A DNA stretch of 64,000 nucleotides from positions 14,873,067 to 14,937,066 of the forward strand of contig BTRK01000002.1 in NCBI GenBank assembly GCA_036245805.1, in the 5' to 3' direction. The position numbers and the translations under genes are program-made. The stretch comes from Pristionchus mayeri (taxonomy: Eukaryota; Nematoda; Chromadorea; Rhabditida; Neodiplogasteridae). The notes beneath the pieces were generated by a model. That model had not been told where the DNA came from, ran no database searches, and saw nothing but the letters and a program-made list of their open reading frames with translations. This document shows, in pieces, positions 13,674-27,900 of this stretch; position 1 is the stretch's first letter, and the number at the start of each line of letters is the position of its first letter.

Positions 13674-16600
13674 AAATAGAATGTTCAGGCAAAATTTCAA
13701 CATTTAGTCGATACCTTGTTACCACGGTCCTCCTTCTCTACTTCTTCTCTCTCAGGAGCAGGTTCACTCTCGACTCCTTGGTGGATCAGCTCCTTGAAAT
13801 AGAATGTTGAGGCAAAATTTCAACATTTAGTCGATACCTTGGTACCACGGTCCTCCTTCTCTACTTCTTCTCTCTCACGAGCAGGCTTACTGCCGACTCC
13901 TTGGTGGATCAGCTCCTTGAAATAGAATGTTGAGGCAAAATTTCAACATTTAATCGATACCTTGGTACCACGGTCCTCCTTCTCTACTTCTTCTCTCTCA
14001 GGAGCAGGCTCACTCTCGACTACTTGGTGGATCAGCTCCTTGAAATAGAATGTTGAGGCAAAATTTCAACATTTAGTCGATACCTTGGTACCACGGTCCT
14101 CCTTCTCTACTTCTTCTCTCTCAGAGGCAGGCTCACTCTCGACTCCTTGGTGGATCAGCTCCTTGAAATAGAATGTTCAGGCAAAATTTCAACATTTAGT
14201 CGATACCTTGGTACCACGGTCCTCCTTCTCTACTTCTTCTCTCTCACGAGCAGGCTTACTGTCGACTCCTTGGTGGAGCAGCTCCTTGAAATAGAATGTT
14301 GAGGCAAAATTTCAACATTTAGTCGATACCTTGGTACCAGGGTCCTCCTTCTTTACTTCTTCTCTCTCAGGAGCAGGTTCACTCTCGACTCCTTGGTGGA
14401 TCAGCTCCTTGAAATAGAATGTTCATGCAAAATTTCAACATTTAGTCGATACCTTGGTACCACGGTCCTCCTTCTCTACTTCTTCTCTCTCATGAGCAGG
14501 CTCACTCTCGACTCCTTGGTGGATCAGCTCCTTGAAATAGAATGTTGAGGCAAAATTTCAACATTTAGTCGATACCTTGGTACCACGGTCCTCCTTCTCT
14601 ACTTCTTCTCTCTCAGGAGCAGGTTCACTCTCGACTCCTTGGTGGATCAGCTCCTTGAAATAGAATGTTGAGGCAAAATTTCAACATTTAATCGATACCT
14701 TGGCACCACGGTCCTCCTTCTCTACTTCTTCTTTCTCAGGAGCAGGCTCACTCTCGACTCCTTGGTGGATCAGCTCCTTGAAATAGAATGTTGAGGCAAA
14801 ATTTCAACATTTAGTCGATACCTTGGTACCACGGTCCTCCTTCTCTACTTCTTCTCTCTCATGAGCAGGCTCACTCTCGACTCCTTGGTGGATCAGATCC
14901 TTGAAATAGAATGTTCAGGCAAAATTTCAACATTTAGTCGATACCTAGGTACCACGGTCCTCCTTCTCTACTTCTTCTCTCTCATGAGCAGGCTCACTCT
15001 CGACTCCTTGGTGGATCAGCTCCTTGAAATAGAATTTTCAGGCAAAATTTCAACATTTAGTCGATACCTTGGTACCACGGTCCTCCTTCTCTACTTCTTC
15101 TCTCTCACGAGCAGGCTTACTGTCGACTCCTTCGTGGATCAGCTCCTTGAAATAGAATGTTGAGGCAAAATTTCAACATTTAATCGATACCTTGGCACCA
15201 CGGTCCTCCTTCTCTACTTCTTCTTTCTCGGCAGCAGGCTCACTCTCGACTCCTTGGTGGATCAGCTCCTTGAAATAGAATGTTCAGGCAAAATTTCAAC
15301 ATTTAGTCGATACCTTGGTACCACGGTCCTCCTTCTCTACTTCTTCTCTCTCATGAGCAGGCTCACTGTCGACTCCTTGGTGGATCAGCTCCTTGAAATA
15401 GAATGTTGAGGCAAAATTTCAACATTTAGTCGATACCTTGGTACCACGGTCCTCCTTCTCTACTTCTTCTCTCTCAGGAGCAGGTTCACTCTCGACTCCT
15501 TGGTGGATCAGCTCCTTGAAATAGAATGTTGAGGCAAAATTTCAACATTTAATCGATACCTTGGCACCACGGTCCTCCTTCTCTACTTCTTCTTTCTCGG
15601 GAGCAGGCTCACTGTCGACTCCTTGGTGGATCAGCTCCTTGAAATAGAATGTTGAGGCAAAATTTCAACATTTAGTCGATACCTTGGTACCACGGTCCTC
15701 CTTCTCTACTTCTTCTCTCTCATGAGCAGGCTCACTGTCGACTCCTTGGTGGATCAGCTCCTTGAAATAGAATGTTGATGCAAAATTTCAACATTTAGTC
15801 GATACCTTGGTACCACGGTCCTCCTTCTCTACTTCTTCTCTCTCAGGAGCAGGTTCACTCTCGACTCCTTGGTGGATCAGCTCCTTGAAATAGAATGTTG
15901 AGGCAAAATTTCAACATTTAATCGATACCTTGGCACCACGGTCCTCCTTCTCTACTTCTTCTTTCTCGGGAGCAGGCTCACTGTCGACTCCTTGGTGGAT
16001 CAGCTCCTTGAAATAGAATGTTGAGGCAAAATTTCAACATTTAGTCGATACCTTGGTACCACGGTCCTCCTTCTCTACTTCTTCTCTCTCAGGAGCAGGT
16101 TCACTCTCGACTCCTTGGTGGATCAGCTCCTTGAAATAGAATGTTGAGGCAAAATTTCAACATTTAATCGATACCTTGGCACCACGGTCCTCCTTCTCTA
16201 CTTCTTCTCTCTCAGGAGCAGGTTCACTCTCGACTCCTTGGTGGATCAGCTCCTTGAAATAGAATGTTGAGGCAAAATTTCAACATTTAATCGATACCTT
16301 GGCACCACGGTCCTCCTTCTCTACTTCTTCTTTCTCAGGAGCAGGCTCACTCTCGACTCCTTGGTGGATCAGCTCCTTGAAATAGAATGTTGAGGCAAAA
16401 TTTCAACATTTAGTCGATACCTTGGTACCACGGTCCTCCTTCTCTACTTCTTCTCTCTCATGAGCAGGCTCACTCTCGACTCCTTGGTGGATCAGCTCCT
16501 TGAAATAGAATGTTCAGGCAAAATTTCAATATTTAGTCGATACCTTGGTACCACGGTCCTCCTTCTCTACTTCTTCTTTCTCAGGAGCAGGCTCACTCTC

Positions 16601-17339
16601 GACTCCTTGGTGGATCAGATCCTTGAAATAGAATGTTCAGGCAAAATTTCAACATTTAGTCGATACCTAGGTACCACGGTCCTCCTTCTCTACTTCTTCT
16701 CTCTCATGAGCAGGCTCACTCTCGACTCCTTGGTGGATCAGCTCCTTGAAATAGAATTTTCAGGCAAAATTTCAACATTTAGTCGATACCTTGGTACCAC
16801 GGTCCTCCTTCTCTACTTCTTCTCTCTCACGAGCAGGCTTACTGTCGACTCCTTCGTGGATCAGCTCCTTGAAATAGAATGTTGAGGCAAAATTTCAACA
16901 TTTAATCGATACCTTGGCACCACGGTCCTCCTTCTCTACTTCTTCTTTCTCGGCAGCAGGCTCACTCTCGACTCCTTGGTGGATCAGCTCCTTGAAATAG
17001 AATGTTCAGGCAAAATTTCAACATTTAGTCGATACCTTGGTACCACGGTCCTCCTTCTCTACTTCTTCTCTCTCATGAGCAGGCTCACTGTCGACTCCTT
17101 GGTGGATCAGCTCCTTGAAATAGAATGTTGAGGCAAAATTTCAACATTTAGTCGATACCTTGGTACCACGGTCCTCCTTCTCTACTTCTTCTCTCTCAGG
17201 AGCAGGTTCACTCTCGACTCCTTGGTGGATCAGCTCCTTGAAATAGAATGTTGAGGCAAAATTTCAACATTTAATCGATACCTTGGCACCACGGTCCTCC
17301 TTCTCTACTTCTTCTTTCTCGGGAGCAGGCTCACTCTCG

Positions 17340-19470
17340 ACTCCTTGGTGGATCAGCTCCTTGAAATAGAATGTTCAGGCAAAATGTCAACATTTAGTCG
17401 ATACCTTGGTACCACGGTCCTCCTTCTCTACTTCTTCTCTCTCACGAGCAGGCTTACTGTCGACTCCTTGGTGGAGCAGCTCCTTGAAATAGAATGTTCA
17501 GGCAAAATTTCAACATTTAGTCGATACCTTGGTACCACGGTCCTCCTTCTCTACTTCTTCTCTCTCATGAGCAGGCTCACTCTCGACTCCTTGGTGGATC
17601 AGCTCCTTGAAATAGAATGTTCAGGCAAAATTTCAACATTTAGTCGATACCTTGGTACCACGGTCCTCCTTCTCTACTTCTTCTTTCTCAGGAGCAGGCT
17701 CACTCTCGACTCCTTGGTGGATCAGCTCCTTGAAATAGAATGTTCAGGCAAAATTTCAACATTTAGTCGATACCTTGGTACCACGGTCCTCCTTCTCTAC
17801 TTCTTCTCTCTCATGAGCAGGCTCACTCTCGACTCCTTGGTGGATCAGCTCCTTGAAATAGAATGTTCAGGCAAAATTTCAACATTTAGTCGATACCTTG
17901 GTACCACGGTCCTCCTTCTCTACTTCTTCTCTCTCATGAGCAGGCTCACTCTCGACTCCTTGGTGGATCAGCTCCTTGAAATAGAATGTTCAGGCAAAAT
18001 TTCAACATTTAGTCGATACCTTGGTACCACGGTCCTCCTTCTCTACTTCTTCTTTCTCAGGAGCAGGCTCACTCTCGACTCCTTGGTGGATCAGCTCCTT
18101 GAAATAGAATGTTCAGGCAAAATTTCAACATTTAGTCGATACCTTGGTACCACGGTCCTCCTTCTCTACTTCTTCTCTCTCCTGAGCAGGCTCACTCTCG
18201 ACTCCTTGGTGGATCAGCTCCTTGAAATAGAATGTTCAGGCAAAATTTCAACATTTAGTCGATACCTTGGTACCACGGTCCTCCTTCTCTACTTCTTCTC
18301 TCTCAGGAGCAGGTTCACTCTCGACTCCTTGGTGGATCAGCTCCTTGAAATAGAATGTTGAGGCAAAATTTCAACATTTAATCGATACCTTGGCACCACG
18401 GTCCTCCTTCTCTACTTCTTCTTTCTCGGGAGCAGGCTCACTCTCGACTCCTTGGTGGATCAGCTCCTTGAAATAGAATGTTCAGGCAAAATGTCAACAT
18501 TTAGTCGATACCTTGGTACCACGGTCCTCCTTCTCTACTTCTTCTCTCTCACGAGCAGGCTTACTGTCGACTCCTTGGTGGAGCAGCTCCTTGAAATAGA
18601 ATGTTCAGGCAAAATTTCAACATTTAGTCGATACCTTGGTACCACGGTCCTCCTTCTCTACTTCTTCTCTCTCATGAGCAGGCTCACTCTCGACTCCTTG
18701 GTGGATCAGCTCCTTGAAATAGAATGTTCAGGCAAAATTTCAACATTTAGTCGATACCTTGGTACCACGGTCCTCCTTCTCTACTTCTTCTTTCTCAGGA
18801 GCAGGCTCACTCTCGACTCCTTGGTGGATCAGCTCCTTGAAATAGAATGTTCAGGCAAAATTTCAACATTTAGTCGATACCTTGGTACCACGGTCCTCCT
18901 TCTCTACTTCTTCTCTCTCATGAGCAGGCTCACTCTCGACTCCTTGGTGGATCAGCTCCTTGAAATAGAATGTTCAGGCAAAATTTCAACATTTAGTCGA
19001 TACCTTGGTACCACGGTCCTCCTTCTCTACTTCTTCTCTCTCATGAGCAGGCTCACTCTCGACTCCTTGGTGGATCAGCTCCTTGAAATAGAATGTTCAG
19101 GCAAAATTTCAACATTTAGTCGATACCTTGGTACCACGGTCCTCCTTCTCTACTTCTTCTTTCTCAGGAGCAGGCTCACTCTCGACTCCTTGGTGGATCA
19201 GCTCCTTGAAATAGAATGTTCAGGCAAAATTTCAACATTTAGTCGATACCTTGGTACCACGGTCCTCCTTCTCTACTTCTTCTCTCTCATGAGCAGGCTC
19301 ACTCTCGACTCCTTGGTGGATCAGCTCCTTGAAATAGAATGTTCAGGCAAAATTTCAACATTTAGTCGATACCTTGGTACCACGGTCCTCCTTCTCTACT
19401 TCTTCTCTCTCATTAGCAGGCTCACTGTCGACTCCTTGGTGGATCAGCTCCTTGAAATAGAATGTTGAGG
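17340..19470. repeat. 9-monomer (1,107-bp) direct duplication in the satellite
   Basis: The rare AAAATGTCAACATT monomer and the run of TCA-type (stop-free) monomers after it occur at about 17,345 and again at about 18,452, a shift of 9 x 123. The two 338-codon open stretches agree for roughly the first seven monomers and then differ at CCTGAGC versus ATGAGC and in the last unit. A related 11-monomer (1,353-bp) shift links 19,805 with 21,158, and an 8-monomer shift links the GACTACTTGG variant at about 21,768 with 22,752. Confidence 0.7.
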
Positions 19471-22400
19471 CAAAATTTCAACATTTAGTCGATACCTTGG
19501 TACCACGGTCCTCCTTCTCTACTTCTTCTCTCTCAGGAGCAGGTTCACTCTCGACTCCTTGGTGGATCAGCTCCTTGAAATAGAATGTTGAGGCAAAATT
19601 TCAACATTTAATCGATACCTTGGCACCACGGTCCTCCTTCTCTACTTCTTCTCTCTCAGGAGCAGGTTCACTCTCGACTCCTTGGTGGATCAGCTCCTTG
19701 AAATAGAATGCTGAGGCAAAATTTCAACATTTAATCGATACCTTGGCACCACGGTCCTCCTTCTCTACTTCTTCTTTCTCGGGAGCAGGCTCACTCTCGA
19801 CTCCTTGGTGGATCAGCTCCTTGAAATAGAATGTTCAGGCAAAATTTCAACATTTAGTCGATACCTTGGTACAACGGTCCTCCTTCTCTACTTCTTCTCT
19901 CTCACGAGCAGGCTTACTGTCGACTCCTTGGTGGATCAGCTCCTTGAAATAGAATGTTCAGGCAAAATTTCAACATTTAGTCGATACCTTGGTACCACGG
20001 TCCTCCTTCTCTACTTCTTCTCTCTCCTGAGCAGGCTCACTCTCGACTCCTTGGTGGATCAGCTCCTTGAAATAGAATGTTCAGGCAAAATTTCAACATT
20101 TAGTCGATACCTTGGTACCACGGTCCTCCTTCTCTACTTCTTCTCTCTCATGAGCAGGCTCACTGTCGACTCCTTGGTGGATCAGCTCCTTGAAATAGAA
20201 TGTTGAGGCAAAATTTCAACATTTAATCGATACCTTGGCACCACGGTCCTCCTTCTCTACTTCTTCTTTCTCAGGAGCAGGCTCACTCTCGACTCCTTGG
20301 TGGATCAGCTCCTTGAAATAGAATGTTCAGGCAAAATTTCAACATTTAGTCGATACCTTGGTACCACGGTCCTCCTTCTCTACTTCTTCTCTCTCATGAG
20401 CAGGCTCACTGTCGACTCCTTGGTGGATCAGCTCCTTGAAATAGAATGTTCAGGCAAAATTTCAACATTTAGTCGATACCTTGGTACCACGGTCCTCCTT
20501 CTCTACTTCTTCTCTCTCATGAGCAGGCTCACTCTCGACTCCTTGGTGGATCAGCTCCTTGAAATAGAATGTTCAGGCAAAATTTCAACATTTAGTCGAT
20601 ACCTTGGTACCACGGTCCTCCTTCTCTACTTCTTCTCTCTCATTAGCAGGCTCACTGTCGACTCCTTGGTGGATCAGCTCCTTGAAATAGAATGTTGAGG
20701 CAAAATTTCAACATTTAGTCGATACCTTGGTACCACGGTCCTCCTTCTCTACTTCTTCTCTCTCAGGAGCAGGTTCACTCTCGACTCCTTGGTGGATCAG
20801 CTCCTTGAAATAGAATGTTGAGGCAAAATTTCAACATTTAATCGATACCTTGGCACCACGGTCCTCCTTCTCTACTTCTTCTTTCTCAGGAGCAGGCTCA
20901 CTCTCGACTCCTTGGTGGATCAGCTCCTTGAAATAGAATGTTCAGGCAAAATTTCAACATTTAGTCGATACCTTGGTACCACGGTCCTCCTTCTCTACTT
21001 CTTCTCTCTCAGGAGCAGGTTCACTCTCGACTCCTTGGTGGATCAGCTCCTTGAAATAGAATGTTGAGGCAAAATTTCAACATTTAATCGATACCTTGGC
21101 ACCACGGTCCTCCTTCTCTACTTCTTCTTTCTCGGGAGCAGGCTCACTCTCGACTCCTTGGTGGATCAGCTCCTTGAAATAGAATGTTCAGGCAAAATTT
21201 CAACATTTAGTCGATACCTTGGTACAACGGTCCTCCTTCTCTACTTCTTCTCTCTCACGAGCAGGCTTACTGTCGACTCCTTGGTGGATCAGCTCCTTGA
21301 AATAGAATGTTCAGGCAAAATTTCAACATTTAGTCGATACCTTGGTACCACGGTCCTCCTTCTCTACTTCTTCTCTCTCCTGAGCAGGCTCACTCTCGAC
21401 TCCTTGGTGGATCAGCTCCTTGAAATAGAATGTTCAGGCAAAATTTCAACATTTAGTCGATACCTTGGTACCACGGTCCTCCTTCTCTACTTCTTCTCTC
21501 TCATGAGCAGGCTCACTGTCGACTCCTTGGTGGATCAGCTCCTTGAAATAGAATGTTGAGGCAAAATTTCAACATTTAATCGATACCTTGGCACCACGGT
21601 CCTCCTTCTCTACTTCTTCTTTCTCAGGAGCAGGCTCACTCTCGACTCCTTGGTGGATCAGCTCCTTGAAATAGAATGTTCAGGCAAAATTTCAACATTT
21701 AGTCGATACCTTGGTACCACGGTCCTCCTTCTCTACTTCTTCTCTCTCACGAGCAGGCTCACTGTCGACTACTTGGTGGATCAGCTCCTTGAAATAGAAT
21801 GTTCAGGCAAAATTTCAACATTTAGTCGATACCTTGGTACCACGGTCCTCCTTCTCTACTTCTTCTCTCTCATGAGCAGGCTCACTGTCGACTCCTTGGT
21901 GGATCAGCTCCTTGAAATAGAATGTTCAGGCAAAATTTCAACATTTAGTCGATACCTTGGTACCACGGTCCTCCTTCTCTACTTCTTCTCTCTCATGAGC
22001 AGGCTCACTCTCGACTCCTTGGTGGATCAGCTCCTTGAAATAGAATGTTGAGGCAAAATTTCAACATTTAATCGATACCTTGGTACCACGGTCCTCCTTC
22101 TCTACTTCTTCTCTCTCAGGAGCAGGCTCACTCTCGACTCCTTGGTGGATCAGCTCCTTGAAATAGAATGTTCAGGCAAAATTTCAACATTTAGTCGATA
22201 CCTTGTTACCACGGTCCTCCTTCTCTACTTCTTCTCTCTCAGGAGCAGGTTCACTCTCGACTCCTTGGTGGATCAGCTCCTTGAAATAGAATGTTGAGGC
22301 AAAATTTCAACATTTAATCGATACCTTGGCACCACGGTCCTCCTTCTCTACTTCTTCTCTCTCAGGAGCAGGCTCACTCTCGACTCCTTGGTGGATCAGC

Positions 22401-24239
22401 TCCTTGAAATAGAATGTTGAGGCAAAATTTCAACATTTAGTCGATACCTTGGTACCACGGTCCTCCTTCTCTACTTCTTCTCTCTCATGAGCAGGCTCAC
22501 TCTCGACTCCTTGGTGGATCAGCTCCTTGAAATAGAATGTTCAGGCAAAATTTCAACATTTAGTCGATACCTTGGTACCACGGTCCTCCTTCTCTACCTC
22601 TTCTCTCTCATGAGCAGGCTCACTCTCGACTCCTTGGTGGATCAGCTCCTTGAAATAGAATGTTCAGGCAAAATTTCAACATTTAGTCGATACCTTGGTA
22701 CCACGGTCCTCCTTCTCTACTTCTTCTCTCTCACGAGCAGGCTCACTGTCGACTACTTGGTGGATCAGCTCCTTGAAATAGAATGTTCAGGCAAAATTTC
22801 AACATTTAGTCGATACCTTGGTACCACGGTCCTCCTTCTCTACTTCTTCTCTCTCATGAGCAGGCTCACTGTCGACTCCTTGGTGGATCAGCTCCTTGAA
22901 ATAGAATGTTCAGGCAAAATTTCAACATTTAGTCGATACCTTGGTACCACGGTCCTCCTTCTCTACTTCTTCTCTCTCATGAGCAGGCTCACTCTCGACT
23001 CCTTGGTGGATCAGCTCCTTGAAATAGAATGTTGAGGCAAAATTTCAACATTTAATCGATACCTTGGTACCACGGTCCTCCTTCTCTACTTCTTCTCTCT
23101 CAGGAGCAGGCTCACTCTCGACTCCTTGGTGGATCAGCTCCTTGAAATAGAATGTTCAGGCAAAATTTCAACATTTAGTCGATACCTTGTTACCACGGTC
23201 CTCCTTCTCTACTTCTTCTCTCTCAGGAGCAGGTTCACTCTCGACTCCTTGGTGGATCAGCTCCTTGAAATAGAATGTTGAGGCAAAATTTCAACATTTA
23301 ATCGATACCTTGGCACCACGGTCCTCCTTCTCTACTTCTTCTCTCTCAGGAGCAGGCTCACTCTCGACTCCTTGGTGGATCAGCTCCTTGAAATAGAATG
23401 TTGAGGCAAAATTTCAACATTTAGTCGATACCTTGGTACCACGGTCCTCCTTCTCTACTTCTTCTCTCTCATGAGCAGGCTCACTCTCGACTCCTTGGTG
23501 GATCAGCTCCTTGAAATAGAATGTTCAGGCAAAATTTCAACATTTAGTCGATACCTTGGTACCACGGTCCTCCTTCTCTACCTCTTCTCTCTCATGAGCA
23601 GGCTCACTCTCGACTCCTTGGTGGATCAGCTCCTTGAAATAGAATGTTGAGGCAAAATTTCAACATTTAGTCGATACCTTGGTACCACGGTCCTCCTTCT
23701 CTACTTCTTCTCTCTCAGGAGCAGGCTCACTCTCGACTCCTTGGTGGATCAGCTCCTTGAAATAGAATGTTCAGGCAAAATTTCAACATTTAGTCGATAC
23801 CTTGGTACCACGGTCCTCCTTCTCTACTTCTTCTCTCTCAGGAGCAGGCTCACTCTCGACTCCTTGGTGGATCAGCTCCTTGAAATAGAATGTTGAGGCA
23901 AAATTTCAACATTTAGTCGATACCTTGGTACCACGGTCCTCCTTCTCTACTTCTTCTTTCTCAGGAGCAGGCTCACTCTCGACTCCTTGGTGGATCAGCT
24001 CCTTTAAATAGAATGTTGAGGCAAAATTTCAACATTTAGTCGATACCTTGGTACCACGGTCCTCCTTCTCTACTTCTTCTCTCTCAGGAGCAGGTTCACT
24101 CTCGACTCCTTGGTGGATCAGCTCCTTGAAATAGAATGTTCAGGCAAAATTTCAACATTTAGTCGATACCTTGGTACCACGGTCCTCCTTCTCTACTTCT
24201 TCTCTCTCATGAGCAGGCTCACTCTCGACTCCTTGGTGG

Positions 24240-27200
24240 ATCAGCTCCTTGAAATAGGATGTTGAGGCAAAATTTCAACATTTAATCGATACCTTGGTAC
24301 CACGGTCCTCCTTCTCTACTTCTTCTCTCTCAGGAGCAGGCTCACTCTCGACTACTTGGTGGATCAGCTCCTTGAAATAGAATGTTGAGGCAAAATTTCA
24401 ACATTTAGTCGATACCTTGTTACCACGGTCCTCCTTCTCTACTTCTTCTCTCTCAGGAGCAGGTTCACTCTCGACTCCTTGGTGGATCAGCTCCTTGAAA
24501 TAGAATGTTGAGGCAAAATTTCAACATTTAATCGATACCTTGGCACCACGGTCCTCCTTCTCTACTTCTTCTCTCTCAGGAGCAGGTTCACTCTCGACTC
24601 CTTGGTGGATCAGCTCCTTGAAATAGAATGTTCAGGCAAAATTTCAACATTTAGTCGATACCTTGGTACCACGGTCCTCCTTCTCTACTTCTTCTCTCTC
24701 ATGAGCAGGCTCACTCTCGACTCCTTGGTGGATCAGCTCCTTGAAATAGGATGTTGAGGCAAAATTTCAACATTTAATCGATACCTTGGTACCACGGTCC
24801 TCCTTCTCTACTTCTTCTCTCTCAGGAGCAGGCTCACTCTCGACTACTTGGTGGATCAGCTCCTTGAAATAGAATGTTCAGGCAAAATTTCAACATTTAG
24901 TCGATACCTTGGTACCACGGTCCTCCTTCTCTACTTCTTCTTTCTCAGGAGCAGGCTCACTCTCGACTCCTTGGTGGATCAGCTCCTTTAAATAGAATGT
25001 TGAGGCAAAATTTCAACATTTAGTCGATACCTTGGTACCACGGTCCTCCTTCTCTACTTCTTCTCTCTCAGGAGCAGGTTCACTCTCGACTCCTTGGTGG
25101 ATCAGCTCCTTGAAATAGAATGTTCAGGCAAAATTTCAACATTTAGTCGATACCTTGGTACCACGGTCCTCCTTCTCTACTTCTTCTCTCTCATGAGCAG
25201 GCTCACTCTCGACTCCTTGGTGGATCAGCTCCTTGAAATAGGATGTTGAGGCAAAATTTCAACATTTAATCGATACCTTGGTACCACGGTCCTCCTTCTC
25301 TACTTCTTCTCTCTCAGGAGCAGGCTCACTCTCGACTACTTGGTGGATCAGCTCCTTGAAATAGAATGTTGAGGCAAAATTTCAACATTTAGTCGATACC
25401 TTGTTACCACGGTCCTCCTTCTCTACTTCTTCTCTCTCAGGAGCAGGTTCACTCTCGACTCCTTGGTGGATCAGCTCCTTGAAATAGAATGTTGAGGCAA
25501 AATTTCAACATTTAATCGATACCTTGGCACCACGGTCCTCCTTCTCTACTTCTTCTCTCTCAGGAGCAGGTTCACTCTCGACTCCTTGGTGGATCAGCTC
25601 CTTGAAATAGAATGTTCAGGCAAAATTTCAACATTTAGTCGATACCTTGGTACCACGGTCCTCCTTCTCTACTTCTTCTCTCTCATGAGCAGGCTCACTC
25701 TCGACTCCTTGGTGGATCAGCTCCTTGAAATAGGATGTTGAGGCAAAATTTCAACATTTAATCGATACCTTGGTACCACGGTCCTCCTTCTCTACTTCTT
25801 CTCTCTCAGGAGCAGGCTCACTCTCGACTACTTGGTGGATCAGCTCCTTGAAATAGAATGTTGAGGCAAAATTTCAACATTTAGTCGATACCTTGTTACC
25901 ACGGTCCTCCTTCTCTACTTCTTCTCTCTCAGGAGCAGGTTCACTCTCGACTCCTTGGTGGATCAGCTCCTTGAAATAGAATGTTGAGGCAAAATTTCAA
26001 CATTTAATCGATACCTTGGCACCACGGTCCTCCTTCTCTACTTCTTCTCTCTCAGGAGCAGGCTCTCTCTCGACTCCTTGGTGGATCAGCTCCTTGAAAT
26101 AGAATGTTCAGGCAAAATTTCAACATTTAGTCGATACCTTGGTACCACGGTCCTTCTTCTCTACTTCTTCTCTCTCATGAGCAGGCTCACTCTCGACTCC
26201 TTGGTGGATCAGCTCCTTGAAATAGGATGTTGAGGCAAAATTTCAACATTTAATCGATACCTTGGTACCACGGTCCTCCTTCTCTACTTCTTCTCTCTCA
26301 GGAGCAGGCTCACTCTCGACTACTTGGTGGATCAGCTCCTTGAAATAGAATGTTGAGGCAAAATTTCAACATTTAGTCGATACCTTGTTACCACGGTCCT
26401 CCTTCTCTACTTCTTCTCTCTCAGGAGCAGGTTCACTCTCGACTCCTTGGTGGATCAGCTCCTTGAAATAGAATGTTGAGGCAAAATTTCAACATTTAAT
26501 CGATACCTTGGCACCACGGTCCTCCTTCTCTACTTCTTCTCTCTCAGGAGCAGGCTCTCTCTCGACTCCTTGGTGGATCAGCTCCTTGAAATAGAATGTT
26601 CAGGCAAAATTTCAACATTTAGTCGATACCTTGGTACCACGGTCCTTCTTCTCTACTTCTTCTCTCTCATGAGCAGGCTCACTCTCGACTCCTTGGTGGA
26701 TCAGCTCCTTGAAATAGAATGTTGAGGCAAAATTTCAACATTTAATCGTTACCTTGGCACCATGGTCCTCCTTCTCTACTTCTTCTTTCTCAGGAGCAGG
26801 CTCACTCTCGACTCCTTGGTGGATCAGCTCCTTGAAATAGAATGTTCAGGCAAATTTCAACATTTAGTCGATACCTTGGTACCACGGTCCTCCTTCTCTA
26901 CTTCTTCTCTCTCATGAGCAGGTTCACTCTCGACTCCTTGGTGGATCAGCTCCTTGAAATAGAATGTTCAGGCAAAATTTCAACATTTAGTCGATACCTT
27001 GGTACCACGGTCCTCCTTCTCTACTTCTTCTCTCTCAGGAGCAGGTTCACTCTCGACTCCTTGGTGGATCAGCTCCTTGAAATAGAATGTTCAGGCAAAA
27101 TTTCAACATTTAGTCGATACCTTGGTACCACGGTCCTCCTTCTCTACTTCTTCTCTCTCATGAGCAGGCTCACTCTCGACTCCTTGGTGGATCAGCTCCT

Positions 27201-27900
27201 TGAAATAGGATGTTGAGGCAAAATTTCAACATTTAATCGATACCTTGGTACCACGGTCCTCCTTCTCTACTTCTTCTCTCTCAGGAGCAGGCTCACTCTC
27301 GACTACTTGGTGGATCAGCTCCTTGAAATAGAATGTTGAGGCAAAATTTCAACATTTAGTCGATACCTTGTTACCACGGTCCTCCTTCTCTACTTCTTCT
27401 CTCTCAGGAGCAGGTTCACTCTCGACTCCTTGGTGGATCAGCTCCTTGAAATAGAATGTTGAGGCAAAATTTCAACATTTAATCGATACCTTGGCACCAC
27501 GGTCCTCCTTCTCTACTTCTTCTCTCTCAGGAGCAGGTTCACTCTCGACTCCTTGGTGGATCAGCTCCTTGAAATAGAATGTTCAGGCAAAATTTCAACA
27601 TTTAGTCGATACCTTGGTACCACGGTCCTCCTTCTCTACTTCTTCTCTCTCATGAGCAGGCTCACTCTCGACTCCTTGGTGGATCAGCTCCTTGAAATAG
27701 GATGTTGAGGCAAAATTTCAACATTTAATCGATACCTTGGTACCACGGTCCTCCTTCTCTACTTCTTCTCTCTCAGGAGCAGGCTCACTCTCGACTACTT
27801 GGTGGATCAGCTCCTTGAAATAGAATGTTGAGGCAAAATTTCAACATTTAGTCGATACCTTGTTACCACGGTCCTCCTTCTCTACTTCTTCTCTCTCAGG
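24240..27900. repeat. 4-monomer (492-bp) higher-order repeat block
   Basis: A monomer with GAAATAGGATG in place of GAAATAGAATG marks the block. It appears at about 24,251, 24,743, 25,235, 25,727, 26,219, 27,202 and 27,694. The spacing is 492 bp (4 monomers), except one gap of 983 bp, which is 8 monomers less one base. The neighbouring monomers (GACTACTTGG, then GTTACC, then GGCACC types) follow in the same order in most units. The single-base deletion of the array lies inside this block, in the odd segment 26,700-27,200. Confidence 0.8.

Noticed and set aside
17345..19468. Two 338-codon open stretches in the satellite as protein genes
   Set aside because: They are runs of TCA-type monomers in a tandem array, without a promoter, splice sites or a start codon in context. 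Reported as a finding about the repeat, not as CDS.
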